Source of the DNA: CAZQSL01 sp964595945
GTDB taxonomy: Bacteria; UBP15; UBA6099; JAJRTR01
Assembly (NCBI GenBank): GCA_964595945.1
Contig: CAZQSL010000060.1
Span: 1 to 20,984 of the forward strand
DNA: 20,984 bases
Direction: 5' to 3'
Below, piece after piece: positions 15,355 through 20,984 of the stretch; position 1 is the stretch's first letter; every line of letters starts with the position of its first letter. The translations under genes were made by a program, and so were the position numbers. The notes below the pieces were generated by a model that worked only from the letters and a program-made list of their open reading frames with translations, was not told the DNA's origin and searched no databases.

Positions 15355-15843
15355 TTATGATTTCTTTTTGGATTCGACGGTTTTGTTTTTTTTGGTTTCG
15401 TGGATGAGAGATTTGAGTTCGCTCATGAATTCGCTGACGTCCTTGAATTCGCGGTAGACGGAGGCGAAGCGGACGTAGGCGATTTCGTCGAGGCGAAAGA
15501 GGGCCTTGATGACGGTTTCGCCGATTTCCTGAGTGGGGACTTCTTTGCGGTTTTTGAATATTTCGGTTTCGATGTCATCGACGATGGCTTCGATGTCGTC
15601 GGTGGGGATGGGGCGTTTTTCGCAGGCTTTCTGGATGCCGTTCCAGATTTTAGTGCGGTCGAAGGGTTCGCGGCGGCCGTCTTTTTTGACGACCATGAAC
15701 TGTATTTCCTCGATGGTTTCATAGGAGGTGAAGCGTGCGCCGCAGTTGACGCATTGTCTGCGGCGGCGGATGGCGACGCCTTCCTTGATGACGCGGGAGT
15801 CGATGACTTTGTCTTCCATGCTGCTGCAGAATGGGCATTTCAT
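15355..15843 (-). CDS. nrdR: Transcriptional repressor NrdR
   Basis: NrdR represses ribonucleotide reductase genes when dATP/ATP levels are high. The N-terminal zinc ribbon is complete: MKCPFCSS with Cys3 and Cys6, and CVNCGARF with Cys31 and Cys34. An arginine-rich DNA-contact stretch (IRRRRQC) lies in between. The ATP-cone follows from about residue 48 (MVVKKDGRREPFDRTKIWNGI through to EIAYVRFASVYREF). A Lys-rich tail ends the 162 residues. The ATG at 15843 has GGAGGG eight bases upstream. No nrd gene or convincing paired NrdR boxes are in the window. Confidence 0.98.
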   Translation of the reverse strand: MKCPFCSSMEDKVIDSRVIKEGVAIRRRRQCVNCGARFTSYETIEEIQFMVVKKDGRREPFDRTKIWNGIQKACEKRPIPTDDIEAIVDDIETEIFKNRKEVPTQEIGETVIKALFRLDEIAYVRFASVYREFKDVSEFMSELKSLIHETKKNKTVESKKKS

Positions 15844-15918
15844 GTGTGTGGCCCTCCGTGTGGGGGATTGGTGTGTAGCGGTGTGTGGCGGCCTCGCTTT
15901 TCAGCAGGTGTGTGGAAG

Positions 15919-15945
15919 GGGGCCGGGTGTTGGAGGCCCGGCCCC
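15919..15945 (-). terminator. GC-rich hairpin between glyA and nrdR
   Basis: Bases 15919-15927 (ggggccggg) are fully complementary to 15937-15945 with a nine-base loop. It lies 17 bases after the glyA stop. No T-run follows on the minus strand, so it may be a weak terminator, an attenuator or an mRNA 3'-end stabiliser rather than a full rho-independent terminator. The rest of the 118-bp gap shows nothing else. Confidence 0.45.
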
Positions 15946-15961
15946 GTGCGGTTGGGGTGAA

Positions 15962-17230
15962 TTAGTCTTTCTGGAGTCCGGTTTTCTGGTAGACGGGGAA
16001 TTGCCTGCAGATTTCTGCGACTTCGGCAGCCACTTGTGTGCGGATGGTTTCGTCGGCGGGGTTGAGGATGATGTCGGTGATCCATCGTGCGATGGTTTTC
16101 ATTTGTTCTTCTTTCATGCCGCGGGTTGTGGCGGCTGGCGTGCCTGGGCGTATGCCGCTGGTGACCATTGGTGATTTGGGGTCGAAGGGGATGCCGTTTT
16201 TGTTGATGACGATGCCTGCGGCTTCGAGGGCGTTGGCGGCGTCGCGGCCCGTGATGTTTTTGTCGGTGAGGTCGACGAGCATGAGGTGGTTGTCGGTGCC
16301 GCCGGTGGTGAGGCTGAAGCCTGCGGCGGTGAGGGTTTCGGCGAGGACGGCGGCGTTTTTGAGGACTTGTTGCTGGTAGGTGGTGAATTCGGGCTGGAGG
16401 GCTTCGTGGAAGGCGACGGCTTTTGCGGCGACGATGTTCATGATGGGGCCGGCCTGGACGCCGGGGAAGATGGCTTTGTCGACGGCGGCGGCGAGGTTTT
16501 CTCTGCACATGATGATGGCGCCGCGGGGGCCGCGGAGAGTTTTGTGGGTGGTGGATGTGACGATGTCGGCGTAGGGGACCGGTGATGGGTGGAGGCCTGT
16601 GGCGACGAGGCCGGCGATGTGTGAGATGTCGGCGAGGAGGTATGCGCCTATTTCGTCGGCGATGGCGCGGAATTTTGTGAAGTCGATGGTGCGGGGGTAG
16701 GCGCTGGCGCCGCAGATGATCATTTTGGGTTTGTGCTCTTTGGCGAGTGTGAGGATTTCGTCGTAGTCGAGGTAAAGTGTTTCGGGGTTGACGGTGTAGT
16801 TGACCATGTTGAACCAGTGGCCGGAGAAATTCATCTTGTGGCCGTGGGTGAGGTGGCCGCCGGCGGCGGTGGACATGCCGAGGATGGTGTCGCCGGGGTT
16901 GAGGAGTGCGTAGTAGGCTGCGAGGTTGGCTGAGGCTCCTGTGTGGGGCTGCACGTTGGCGTGTTCACATCCGAAGAGTTTTGTCAGGCGTTCGATTGCG
17001 ATGTTTTCGATTTCGTCGTAGTTGGCGCAACCGTTGTAGTATCGTTTGCCGGGGTATCCTTCGGCATACTTGTTGGTCATTTCGGTACCGAGTGCCTGGA
17101 TGACTGCGCGTGACGCGTAGTTTTCGGAAGGGATGAGGAGTAGGGTGTTTGCCTGTCGGTAGTGTTCGCTGTCGATGAGTGCGGCGATGGCCGGGTCGAC
17201 GTTGTGCAGTGATGCTTCTGAGTAGCTCAT
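15962..17230 (-). CDS. glyA: Serine hydroxymethyltransferase
   Basis: GlyA is a PLP enzyme that interconverts serine and glycine while loading a one-carbon unit onto tetrahydrofolate. With the ATG at 17230 it has 422 residues, the normal bacterial length. Visible motifs are LLIPSENYAS (catalytic Glu), TNKYAEGYPGKRYY, QPHTGASANLA, GHLTHGHKMNFSG, the PLP lysine in THKTLRGPRGA, and IRPGTPAATTRGM. The stretch after KRYY reads NGCANYDEIE rather than the common GGCEYVD, a mild divergence. The frame is open for another 39 codons upstream, but that part covers the promoter and leader. The start has AGAGGGA seven bases upstream, partly within a hairpin. Confidence 0.97.
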   Translation of the reverse strand: MSYSEASLHNVDPAIAALIDSEHYRQANTLLLIPSENYASRAVIQALGTEMTNKYAEGYPGKRYYNGCANYDEIENIAIERLTKLFGCEHANVQPHTGASANLAAYYALLNPGDTILGMSTAAGGHLTHGHKMNFSGHWFNMVNYTVNPETLYLDYDEILTLAKEHKPKMIICGASAYPRTIDFTKFRAIADEIGAYLLADISHIAGLVATGLHPSPVPYADIVTSTTHKTLRGPRGAIIMCRENLAAAVDKAIFPGVQAGPIMNIVAAKAVAFHEALQPEFTTYQQQVLKNAAVLAETLTAAGFSLTTGGTDNHLMLVDLTDKNITGRDAANALEAAGIVINKNGIPFDPKSPMVTSGIRPGTPAATTRGMKEEQMKTIARWITDIILNPADETIRTQVAAEVAEICRQFPVYQKTGLQKD

Positions 17231-17311
17231 GAGCGTTCCCTCTCTTGCGAGAGTCCTTCCGCCGTGATGCGCGGCGGTGGAGCCTCCTTTTTTGTCCCCT
17301 GTGGCGGGGCA
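17231..17311 (-). promoter_or_regulatory. Structured 5' leader of glyA
   Basis: About 80 bases separate the predicted transcript start from the ATG. In minus-strand order they hold a CCCC/GGGG hairpin (17309-17296), an A6 stretch, a CCGCCG/CGGCGG hairpin with a seven-base loop, and a CTCTC-GCAA-GAGAG hairpin whose 3' arm contains part of the Shine-Dalgarno. The start codon lies in the palindrome GCTCATGAGC. This layout suggests translational control. I could not match it to the glycine, ZTP or THF riboswitch consensus. Confidence 0.45.
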
Positions 17312-17317
17312 TTTGGT

Positions 17318-17347
17318 ATTATAAGGTGATATGGGTTTTTCATTCAA
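17318..17347 (-). promoter_or_regulatory. Promoter of glyA
   Basis: The minus strand reads TTGAAT (17347-17342), 18 bp, TATAAT (17323-17318). The -35 box overlaps the ruvX stop codon, so glyA can be transcribed separately from ruvX. Confidence 0.65.
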
Positions 17348-17766
17348 GGGTTGGTGGGGGTATGGTGGTTGTGGTATTCGAGGTAGGATTGGAGGATGAT
17401 GATGGCTGAGGTAATGTCGTTGAGGGCTTTTTTGTCGTGTGAGCCGGATTTGCGGATGTTGATGGTGGCGGCTTGGGCGCTGGTGTAGCGTTCATCCCAG
17501 AGTTCGACGGGGACGGCGAACCAGCGTTCGATGTTTTGTGCGAATTTCCGGGCCTTGATGCCGATTTCGGTGATGTTGCCGTCTCGGTCGAGCGGGAGGC
17601 CGATGACGGCGCGTTCGATGGTGCGGCTGCCGAGGAGGGTAGTGATTTCGGCTTTGACGCTTTTGCGTGCGTCGGCGACTCCGAGGGGGAGGGCGATGAG
17701 GTTGCAGTCGTCGCTGATGGCGAGTCCGATGCGCCGGAGGCCGAAGTCTATGCCGATGATAGCCAT
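17344..17766 (-). CDS. ruvX: Putative pre-16S rRNA nuclease YqgF/RuvX
   Basis: This YqgF-family RNase-H-like nuclease is implicated in trimming the 5' end of 16S rRNA; the older name is Holliday junction resolvase. The 140 residues show the fold's motifs: GIDFGLRRIGLAISD at 5-19 with the first catalytic Asp, VIGLPLDRDG, WDERYTSAQA with the Glu-Arg pair, and the last acidic position in NDITSAIIILQSYLE. Length is normal. The ATG at 17766 lacks a clear ribosome binding site. The upstream 170 bp is shared with the divergent plus-strand gene, and no clear minus-strand promoter is visible. Confidence 0.93.
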   Translation of the reverse strand: MAIIGIDFGLRRIGLAISDDCNLIALPLGVADARKSVKAEITTLLGSRTIERAVIGLPLDRDGNITEIGIKARKFAQNIERWFAVPVELWDERYTSAQAATINIRKSGSHDKKALNDITSAIIILQSYLEYHNHHTPTNP

Positions 17767-17847
17767 GGTGACACTGTAGCACAGGGGCGGCTTGATTTGT
17801 ATGGGTGTGGTGTGTTTTTTGTGTAAGTGATGGTGTGGTTGTGTGGT

Positions 17848-17876
17848 TTGACGGGGCGGTTGAGGGGGGATATACT
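17848..17876 (+). promoter_or_regulatory. Promoter of the plus-strand PK-C operon
   Basis: TTGACG (17848-17853), 17 bp, TATACT (17871-17876): both hexamers match sigma-70 consensus at five of six positions. It lies 60 bp upstream of the proposed TTG start. The spacer contains a G7 run. Confidence 0.65.
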
Positions 17877-17936
17877 TGATCTGATCCCGGGTTGCGGGTT
17901 AATTACTATTATTATGTGTTTATGGGGAGTATTGAT

Positions 17937-18506
17937 TTGAACGGATTTGACAGGCCTGGTTTTCAGAATACCGATGATGTGATAGAGATCGCGGCGCGAG
18001 GGGCTAAGGAATTGGGTATCGGGTATGTGGTGGTGGCATCGACAGTGGGAGCGACGGGACTGAAGGCGGCGCAAAAATTCGCCGGCAGCGGTGTCGAGGT
18101 AGTGGTAGTGACGCATAATGTGGGATTTGGCAAGGCAGGCAACTGGGAGATGGATGGTGATACGGTGGCGCAGATAGAGCTTTTTGGTGCTAAAATACAC
18201 AAGGGGACGATGGTGCTGAGGGGGCTTGGGTGTGCGGTCAGGAGCATGTCGGGGGGATATTCCGAGGAGCAGATAGTGGCGCAGACGCTGAGGATGTTCG
18301 GCGAAGGCACCAAGGTGTGCCTTGAGATAGCTGCGATGGCGGCGGATGCGGGACTGATCCCTTGCGAGCGCGTGATCTGCATAGCAGGCACCGCGCGCGG
18401 TGCAGATACGTGCCTTGTGGTCAAGGCGAATAACAGTAACAGATTTTTCGATATGAAAGTGCTCGACGTGCTTGCAAAGCCGGCGTGTTTCGATAAAAAA
18501 AGCTGA
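17937..18506 (+). CDS. Stand-alone pyruvate kinase C-terminal (alpha/beta) domain protein
   Basis: This 189-residue protein looks like a free-standing version of the pyruvate kinase C-terminal domain (PK_C). It has an alpha/beta pattern with YVVVASTVGATGLKAAQKF, VEVVVVTHNVGF, the CAVRSMSGGY loop, AAMAADAGLIP and RVICIAGTARGADTCLVV. It lacks the catalytic TIM barrel and so cannot be a pyruvate kinase. In the whole enzyme this domain carries the allosteric site. Small homologues exist in bacteria and archaea without known function. The TTG at 17937 has GGGGAG seven bases upstream; an ATG at 17922 lies before that site and has no ribosome binding site of its own. It begins a two-gene plus-strand unit; the downstream gene starts 20 bp later. 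Confidence 0.85.
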   Translation: MNGFDRPGFQNTDDVIEIAARGAKELGIGYVVVASTVGATGLKAAQKFAGSGVEVVVVTHNVGFGKAGNWEMDGDTVAQIELFGAKIHKGTMVLRGLGCAVRSMSGGYSEEQIVAQTLRMFGEGTKVCLEIAAMAADAGLIPCERVICIAGTARGADTCLVVKANNSNRFFDMKVLDVLAKPACFDKKS

Positions 18507-18526
18507 TCCACGGGGAGTAGAGAGTT

Positions 18527-18823
18527 ATGCCAAAAGTAGCCAAAGCGGTAGTGAATTTTATAGACGGGTCAAATCTTGTCGTGGAGCTGGATAAAAAGGT
18601 CGAGGCGCAGGACGCGGTGATAATCTGCACGAGGATTTTGGGGTTGCCAGACGGTACGCCTGCCGATAAGCCGACTATCGCGACCGTGACTTTCAGGACT
18701 TACATGATATCGAAGAGCATAGGAGCGATGATCCCGTTTTCGAGGATCAACAGTGTGAATATTCAGGAAGAGTACTCTGGCAAAGAGGTCGCGAGCGATA
18801 TCAAGAAGATGTGGGATAGCTGA
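18527..18823 (+). CDS. Conserved-looking small protein of unknown function
   Basis: I do not recognise this 98-residue protein. It appears soluble and mixed beta/alpha. A strand-rich start (KAVVNFIDGSNLVVELDKKV) is followed by a short helix with one Cys (VIICTRILGL), a central strand region (PTIATVTFRTYM), IGAMIPFSRINSVNIQEEY and a C-terminal helix ending in KKMWDS. No signal peptide, membrane segment or catalytic motif is visible. The ATG at 18527 has GGGGAG nine bases upstream. It follows the PK-C protein by 20 bp and shares its G-ending codon pattern, so the two are almost certainly co-transcribed. It could be a partner or ligand-binding companion of that protein. Confidence 0.75.
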   Translation: MPKVAKAVVNFIDGSNLVVELDKKVEAQDAVIICTRILGLPDGTPADKPTIATVTFRTYMISKSIGAMIPFSRINSVNIQEEYSGKEVASDIKKMWDS

Positions 18824-18874
18824 TATCCGTGTGTGGTGTTGTGGCGCAGGTTTGCCATTGTCAGGAATTGCCGT

Positions 18875-18896
18875 GTATGCCCTTTTGGGTACATAC
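18875..18896 (+). repeat. Imperfect hairpin in the 3' region of the plus-strand operon
   Basis: GTATGCCC and GGGTACATAC can pair around TTTT with a two-base bulge. It lies 50 bp after the stop codon of the 98-residue gene and 70 bp before the stronger terminator. No T-run follows. The rest of the 205-bp gap holds no recognisable gene. Confidence 0.35.
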
Positions 18897-18964
18897 CTGG
18901 TGATAATCTGTCTGACCGATGTCATGAAAAAATGAACCCAAATGCGGCAATAGAATTCGGGATG

Positions 18965-18994
18965 AAAAAAGGGCGGCTGAGGAGCCGCCCTTTT
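18965..18994. terminator. Bidirectional rho-independent terminator
   Basis: An 8-bp GC-rich stem, GGGCGGCT (18971-18978) with AGCCGCCC (18983-18990) and loop GAGG, is flanked by A6 on the left and T4 on the right. It can therefore end both the plus-strand PK-C operon and the minus-strand DedA gene, which converge here. Confidence 0.85.
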
Positions 18995-19028
18995 GTGTGA
19001 TCGCTGGGAGTGTGTCGTGTGGCGGGTG

Positions 19029-19673
19029 TCAGCCCATGAGGAAGTTGACTTTGATGATCTTGTAGGCAAAGTAGACGAGGATGAGGACGCCGAGGGATAT
19101 GAGGACGGGTTTTTTGTAGGGTTCGAGTTTTTTGCCGACTGTGGCGAGGATGAAGCATCGGGGGAATGACCCGATGAGGGAAAACACAATGAAGGGCAAG
19201 ATATGAATGCCCAGCACCCCCGATGATATTGAGAACACTTTGAATGGTATGAATGGTACGCACCGTGAGACGAGGACGAATATGCCGCCGGGGGATAGGA
19301 GAGTGTCGAAGACGATTTTCGGCATCCAGGGCATTTTTTCGCTCATGGTTGTTGCGAGTTTGGTGGTTTTGTTGAAGTAATTTTCGGCTTTGTCGATTTT
19401 TTCCATGTCGACGCCTATGTAGGGGCCGACAGCGTTGATGAGGGGTTCGCCGCCGGCGTGGCCGATGTAGTAGCCGAGGATGCCGCCAGAGGCTGAGCCG
19501 AAGGAGCCGGCAATGGTGACGATGCGGACGGGGACTGTGGTGCCGAATGCGAGTAGTACCGCTTCGGAGGGGATGGGTACGAATGAGGATTCGAGAAACA
19601 TGCCGATGAAGACGCCGAGCCAGGCATTTTTTTTGATCATGTAGTTGAGCATGTCTAAGAATTTTTGTCGCAT
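19029..19673 (-). CDS. DedA/VTT-family membrane protein
   Basis: This SNARE-associated/VTT-domain (DedA, PF09335-type) protein has 214 residues. Family members act in envelope lipid handling, and some recycle undecaprenyl phosphate or scramble phospholipids. Visible landmarks are FLESSFVPIPSEAVLLAFG (the re-entrant hairpin signature), GSFGSASGGILGYYIGHAGG, SRCVPFIPFKVFSISSGVLG (the usual second hairpin Arg is Lys here) and a C-terminal hydrophobic helix. The ATG at 19673 has GGAGGT eleven bases upstream, separated by a run of eight T; earlier in-frame codons give a non-hydrophobic, unlikely N-terminus. A TTGTCA/TATAAC promoter-like sequence lies about 80-110 bp upstream. The exact substrate cannot be told. 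Confidence 0.9.
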   Translation of the reverse strand: MRQKFLDMLNYMIKKNAWLGVFIGMFLESSFVPIPSEAVLLAFGTTVPVRIVTIAGSFGSASGGILGYYIGHAGGEPLINAVGPYIGVDMEKIDKAENYFNKTTKLATTMSEKMPWMPKIVFDTLLSPGGIFVLVSRCVPFIPFKVFSISSGVLGIHILPFIVFSLIGSFPRCFILATVGKKLEPYKKPVLISLGVLILVYFAYKIIKVNFLMG

Positions 19674-19753
19674 AGAAAAAAAATACCTCCGCAGGGCCGT
19701 TGGTTGTCCCTCGCGCTCTGAGTGCCGCGTGGGCATGATGTGAGTTTATCAAT

Positions 19754-19780
19754 GTTATAGGAATATGGGGATGTTGACAA
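19754..19780 (-). promoter_or_regulatory. Possible promoter of the DedA-family gene
   Basis: The minus strand reads TTGTCA (19780-19775), 15 bp, TATAAC (19759-19754). Both hexamers are 5 of 6, but the spacer is short; using TAACAT as the -10 gives 17 bp. It sits in the 124-bp gap after the preceding gene. Confidence 0.4.
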
Positions 19781-19797
19781 GATGTCTGGTGAAGTTG

Positions 19798-20229
19798 TCA
19801 TTCTGGAGGCATCATGTCGCTGAGCCGCTGGTAGCGGATGAGGCGGAAGTCGAGGAATGAGATGGAGCTGATGAGCAGGTATGGGATGGCGGCGCGGAAA
19901 TCTGCGCCGAGGCATACGATGATGACGGCGAATATGGAGATGGTTTCTGAGAGGGCGGAGACTAGGATGGCTGCGAGGATGGTTTTGGATGCGTGTGTGG
20001 GTACGCCGGCCATGGGGTCGGGGGCGATGTATTTTTCGAGGGGGCGTGAGACTATGAGGATGGTGACCGATGTGATGAGGAGGATTGTGTTGGTGAGTTG
20101 CAGGTCGATGCTGTCAGGGGTGGGGATTTTGCCGTCGAGGAAAAATGCGATGATGCCGTAGAGGATAGGCGAGAAGCTTATCATGGAGACGGTGAGCCCG
20201 AGGGATTTTCGTGTGTAGCGTCTGATCAT
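19798..20229 (-). CDS. Four-helix membrane protein of unknown function
   Basis: I do not recognise this 143-residue protein. It has four hydrophobic segments at about 11-31, 48-62, 84-107 and 110-126, and a basic start (MIRRYTRKSLG) that favours a cytoplasmic N-terminus. The third helix carries a buried acidic residue in SALSETISIFAVIIVCLG, which resembles the carboxylate-bearing helix of ATP-synthase c-type subunits. Overall length and loops do not clearly match that family. The ATG at 20229 overlaps the histidine kinase stop as ATGA, so the two are translationally coupled. It may be a membrane partner or sensor for the kinase. Confidence 0.75.
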   Translation of the reverse strand: MIRRYTRKSLGLTVSMISFSPILYGIIAFFLDGKIPTPDSIDLQLTNTILLITSVTILIVSRPLEKYIAPDPMAGVPTHASKTILAAILVSALSETISIFAVIIVCLGADFRAAIPYLLISSISFLDFRLIRYQRLSDMMPPE

Positions 20230-20984
20230 TGCGGGTCTGCCTGTGAGGGTGTGTGGGATGGAAGTTTTTTGAGGACGAATGTAAATTCGGTGCCTTTGCC
20301 GATGAGGCTTTTGACGCGGATTTCGCCGCCGTGCGCGTCGATGATTTCCTTGACGATGATGAGGCCGAGGCCGCTGGTGCGGAATTCGCCGTCAGGCTCC
20401 TTGAGGTCGGAGAGAGAGTATCCCGGGCTGAAGAGGGTGTTGAGGCGGTCGGCGGGGATGCCGACGCCGGTGTCGACGACGCTGACGGTGACGGCGGAGC
20501 CGGTTTCGCGGACTTTGACGGTGACGGCGCCGCCGCGTGACGTGAATTTGACTGCGTTGCGCAGGAGGTTGATCATGACCTGTTCGATGCGGGCGGGGTC
20601 GCAGTGCAGGGTGATGGCATCGGACTGGGCGTCGAGGGTGAGCTTGACGCCTTCCTTGAATGCGAGCGGCACCATGTTTTCCATGACGTTTTCGACAAGC
20701 GAGCAGATGTCGATGGCTTCGGGGTGCAGGCGCAGGGAAGCGCCTTTGCTGGTAAATGATGCCATGAGGTCTTCGACGAGGCCCTGCATGCGTTCGACGC
20801 TGTCGATGGATATCTGGAGCTGTTTGCGCTGTTCGGTGTTGACGGGGCCGAAGATGCCGTCCATGACATTGTCGATGGCTCCGCGGATGATGCCGAGGCG
20901 TGTGCGGAGTTCGTGTGCGAGTTTTGGCACTGCTGTGGCGCCAGAGCCGATGTTGGCGAGTTGCTGGTTGCGTGCCGCGTTGTC
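20226..20984 (-). CDS. Sensor histidine kinase, C-terminal part (truncated by window edge)
   Basis: The reading frame is open to the right edge, so the N-terminal sensory part lies outside. The visible 252 residues hold a HisKA dimerisation helix with the phospho-acceptor His in KLAHELRTRLGII. A HATPase domain follows: N-box INLLRNAVKFT, G1 DTGVGIP, an F-box-like LFSPGYSL and G2 TSGLGLIIVKEIIDAHGG. The usual Pro of the H-box (HELRTPL) is Arg here. No receiver domain follows; the C-terminus is a short polar tail. The GTG at 20930 can be read as a start but lies just before the H-box and would truncate HisKA, so a start beyond the window is more likely. The cognate regulator is not visible. Confidence 0.93.
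   Translation of the reverse strand, partial: DNAARNQQLANIGSGATAVPKLAHELRTRLGIIRGAIDNVMDGIFGPVNTEQRKQLQISIDSVERMQGLVEDLMASFTSKGASLRLHPEAIDICSLVENVMENMVPLAFKEGVKLTLDAQSDAITLHCDPARIEQVMINLLRNAVKFTSRGGAVTVKVRETGSAVTVSVVDTGVGIPADRLNTLFSPGYSLSDLKEPDGEFRTSGLGLIIVKEIIDAHGGEIRVKSLIGKGTEFTFVLKKLPSHTPSQADPQ

Noticed and set aside
17231..17311. Glycine, ZTP or THF riboswitch upstream of glyA
   Set aside because: Short words such as GGCGGAAGG and CTCTC recall the glycine aptamer, but the conserved core and arrangement are missing, and the ZTP and THF cores are absent too.
17231..17347. A 39-codon N-terminal extension of GlyA
   Set aside because: The stretch holds the promoter and structured leader, and the start at 17230 has its own ribosome binding site and matches family length.
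17767..17936. A clear minus-strand promoter for ruvX in the divergent region
   Set aside because: Candidate hexamers (TTACAC and TACAAA) have a 19-bp spacer and weak matches, so I do not annotate them.

Overview
This window looks like core chromosome from a Gram-negative-type (diderm) bacterium whose phylum I cannot fix. A 1,535-residue TamB-like AsmA-family protein implies an outer membrane. The order remA-gmk-rpoZ-coaBC, together with a rpsP-khpA-rimM-trmD-rplS-lepB cluster, resembles arrangements known in Bacillota, Synergistota and related deep lineages (family knowledge, not a search). I see no rRNA, tRNA, transposase, phage gene or CRISPR array.

Layout. Nineteen of the 24 genes form one long minus-strand housekeeping stretch. 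Read in the direction of transcription, from 17766 down to 195, it is ruvX, glyA, nrdR, a 59-residue membrane protein missed by length cut-offs, cdsA, ffh, rpsP, khpA, rimM, trmD, rplS, lepB, remA, gmk, rpoZ, coaBC, tamB, a FliA/WhiG-like sigma factor and a one-helix membrane protein. Many junctions are 4-base ATGA-type overlaps (khpA/rimM, rimM/trmD, rpoZ/coaBC, tamB/sigma), so translation is probably coupled. Promoter-like sequences with TATAAT or TACAAT -10 boxes precede glyA, the small gene plus cdsA, ffh and rpsP, dividing the stretch into several transcription units. On the plus strand, 17937-18823 holds a free-standing pyruvate-kinase C-terminal-domain protein and a 98-residue unknown behind their own promoter. 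A bidirectional terminator at about 18965-18994 separates them from a second minus-strand group at the right edge: a truncated histidine kinase, an overlapping unknown four-helix membrane protein, and a DedA/VTT membrane protein.

The genes cover translation (S16, L19, RimM, TrmD, KhpA), protein targeting and export (Ffh, LepB), envelope lipid synthesis and transport (CdsA, TamB, DedA), transcription (omega, sigma factor, NrdR, RemA) and one-carbon, CoA and nucleotide metabolism (GlyA, CoaBC, Gmk). Less ordinary points are an Ig-like N-terminal extension on LepB, a very acidic tail on omega, a Glu-to-Gly change in a TrmD motif, the small membrane gene overlapping cdsA, frequent TTG starts, a structured glyA leader, and a strand-dependent codon bias. 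That bias suggests the highly expressed cluster lies on the lagging strand. I did not find an obvious new defence or mobile system. The best candidates for undescribed biology are the small cdsA-linked protein, the LepB fusion, the PK-C/98-residue pair and the kinase/membrane-protein pair.
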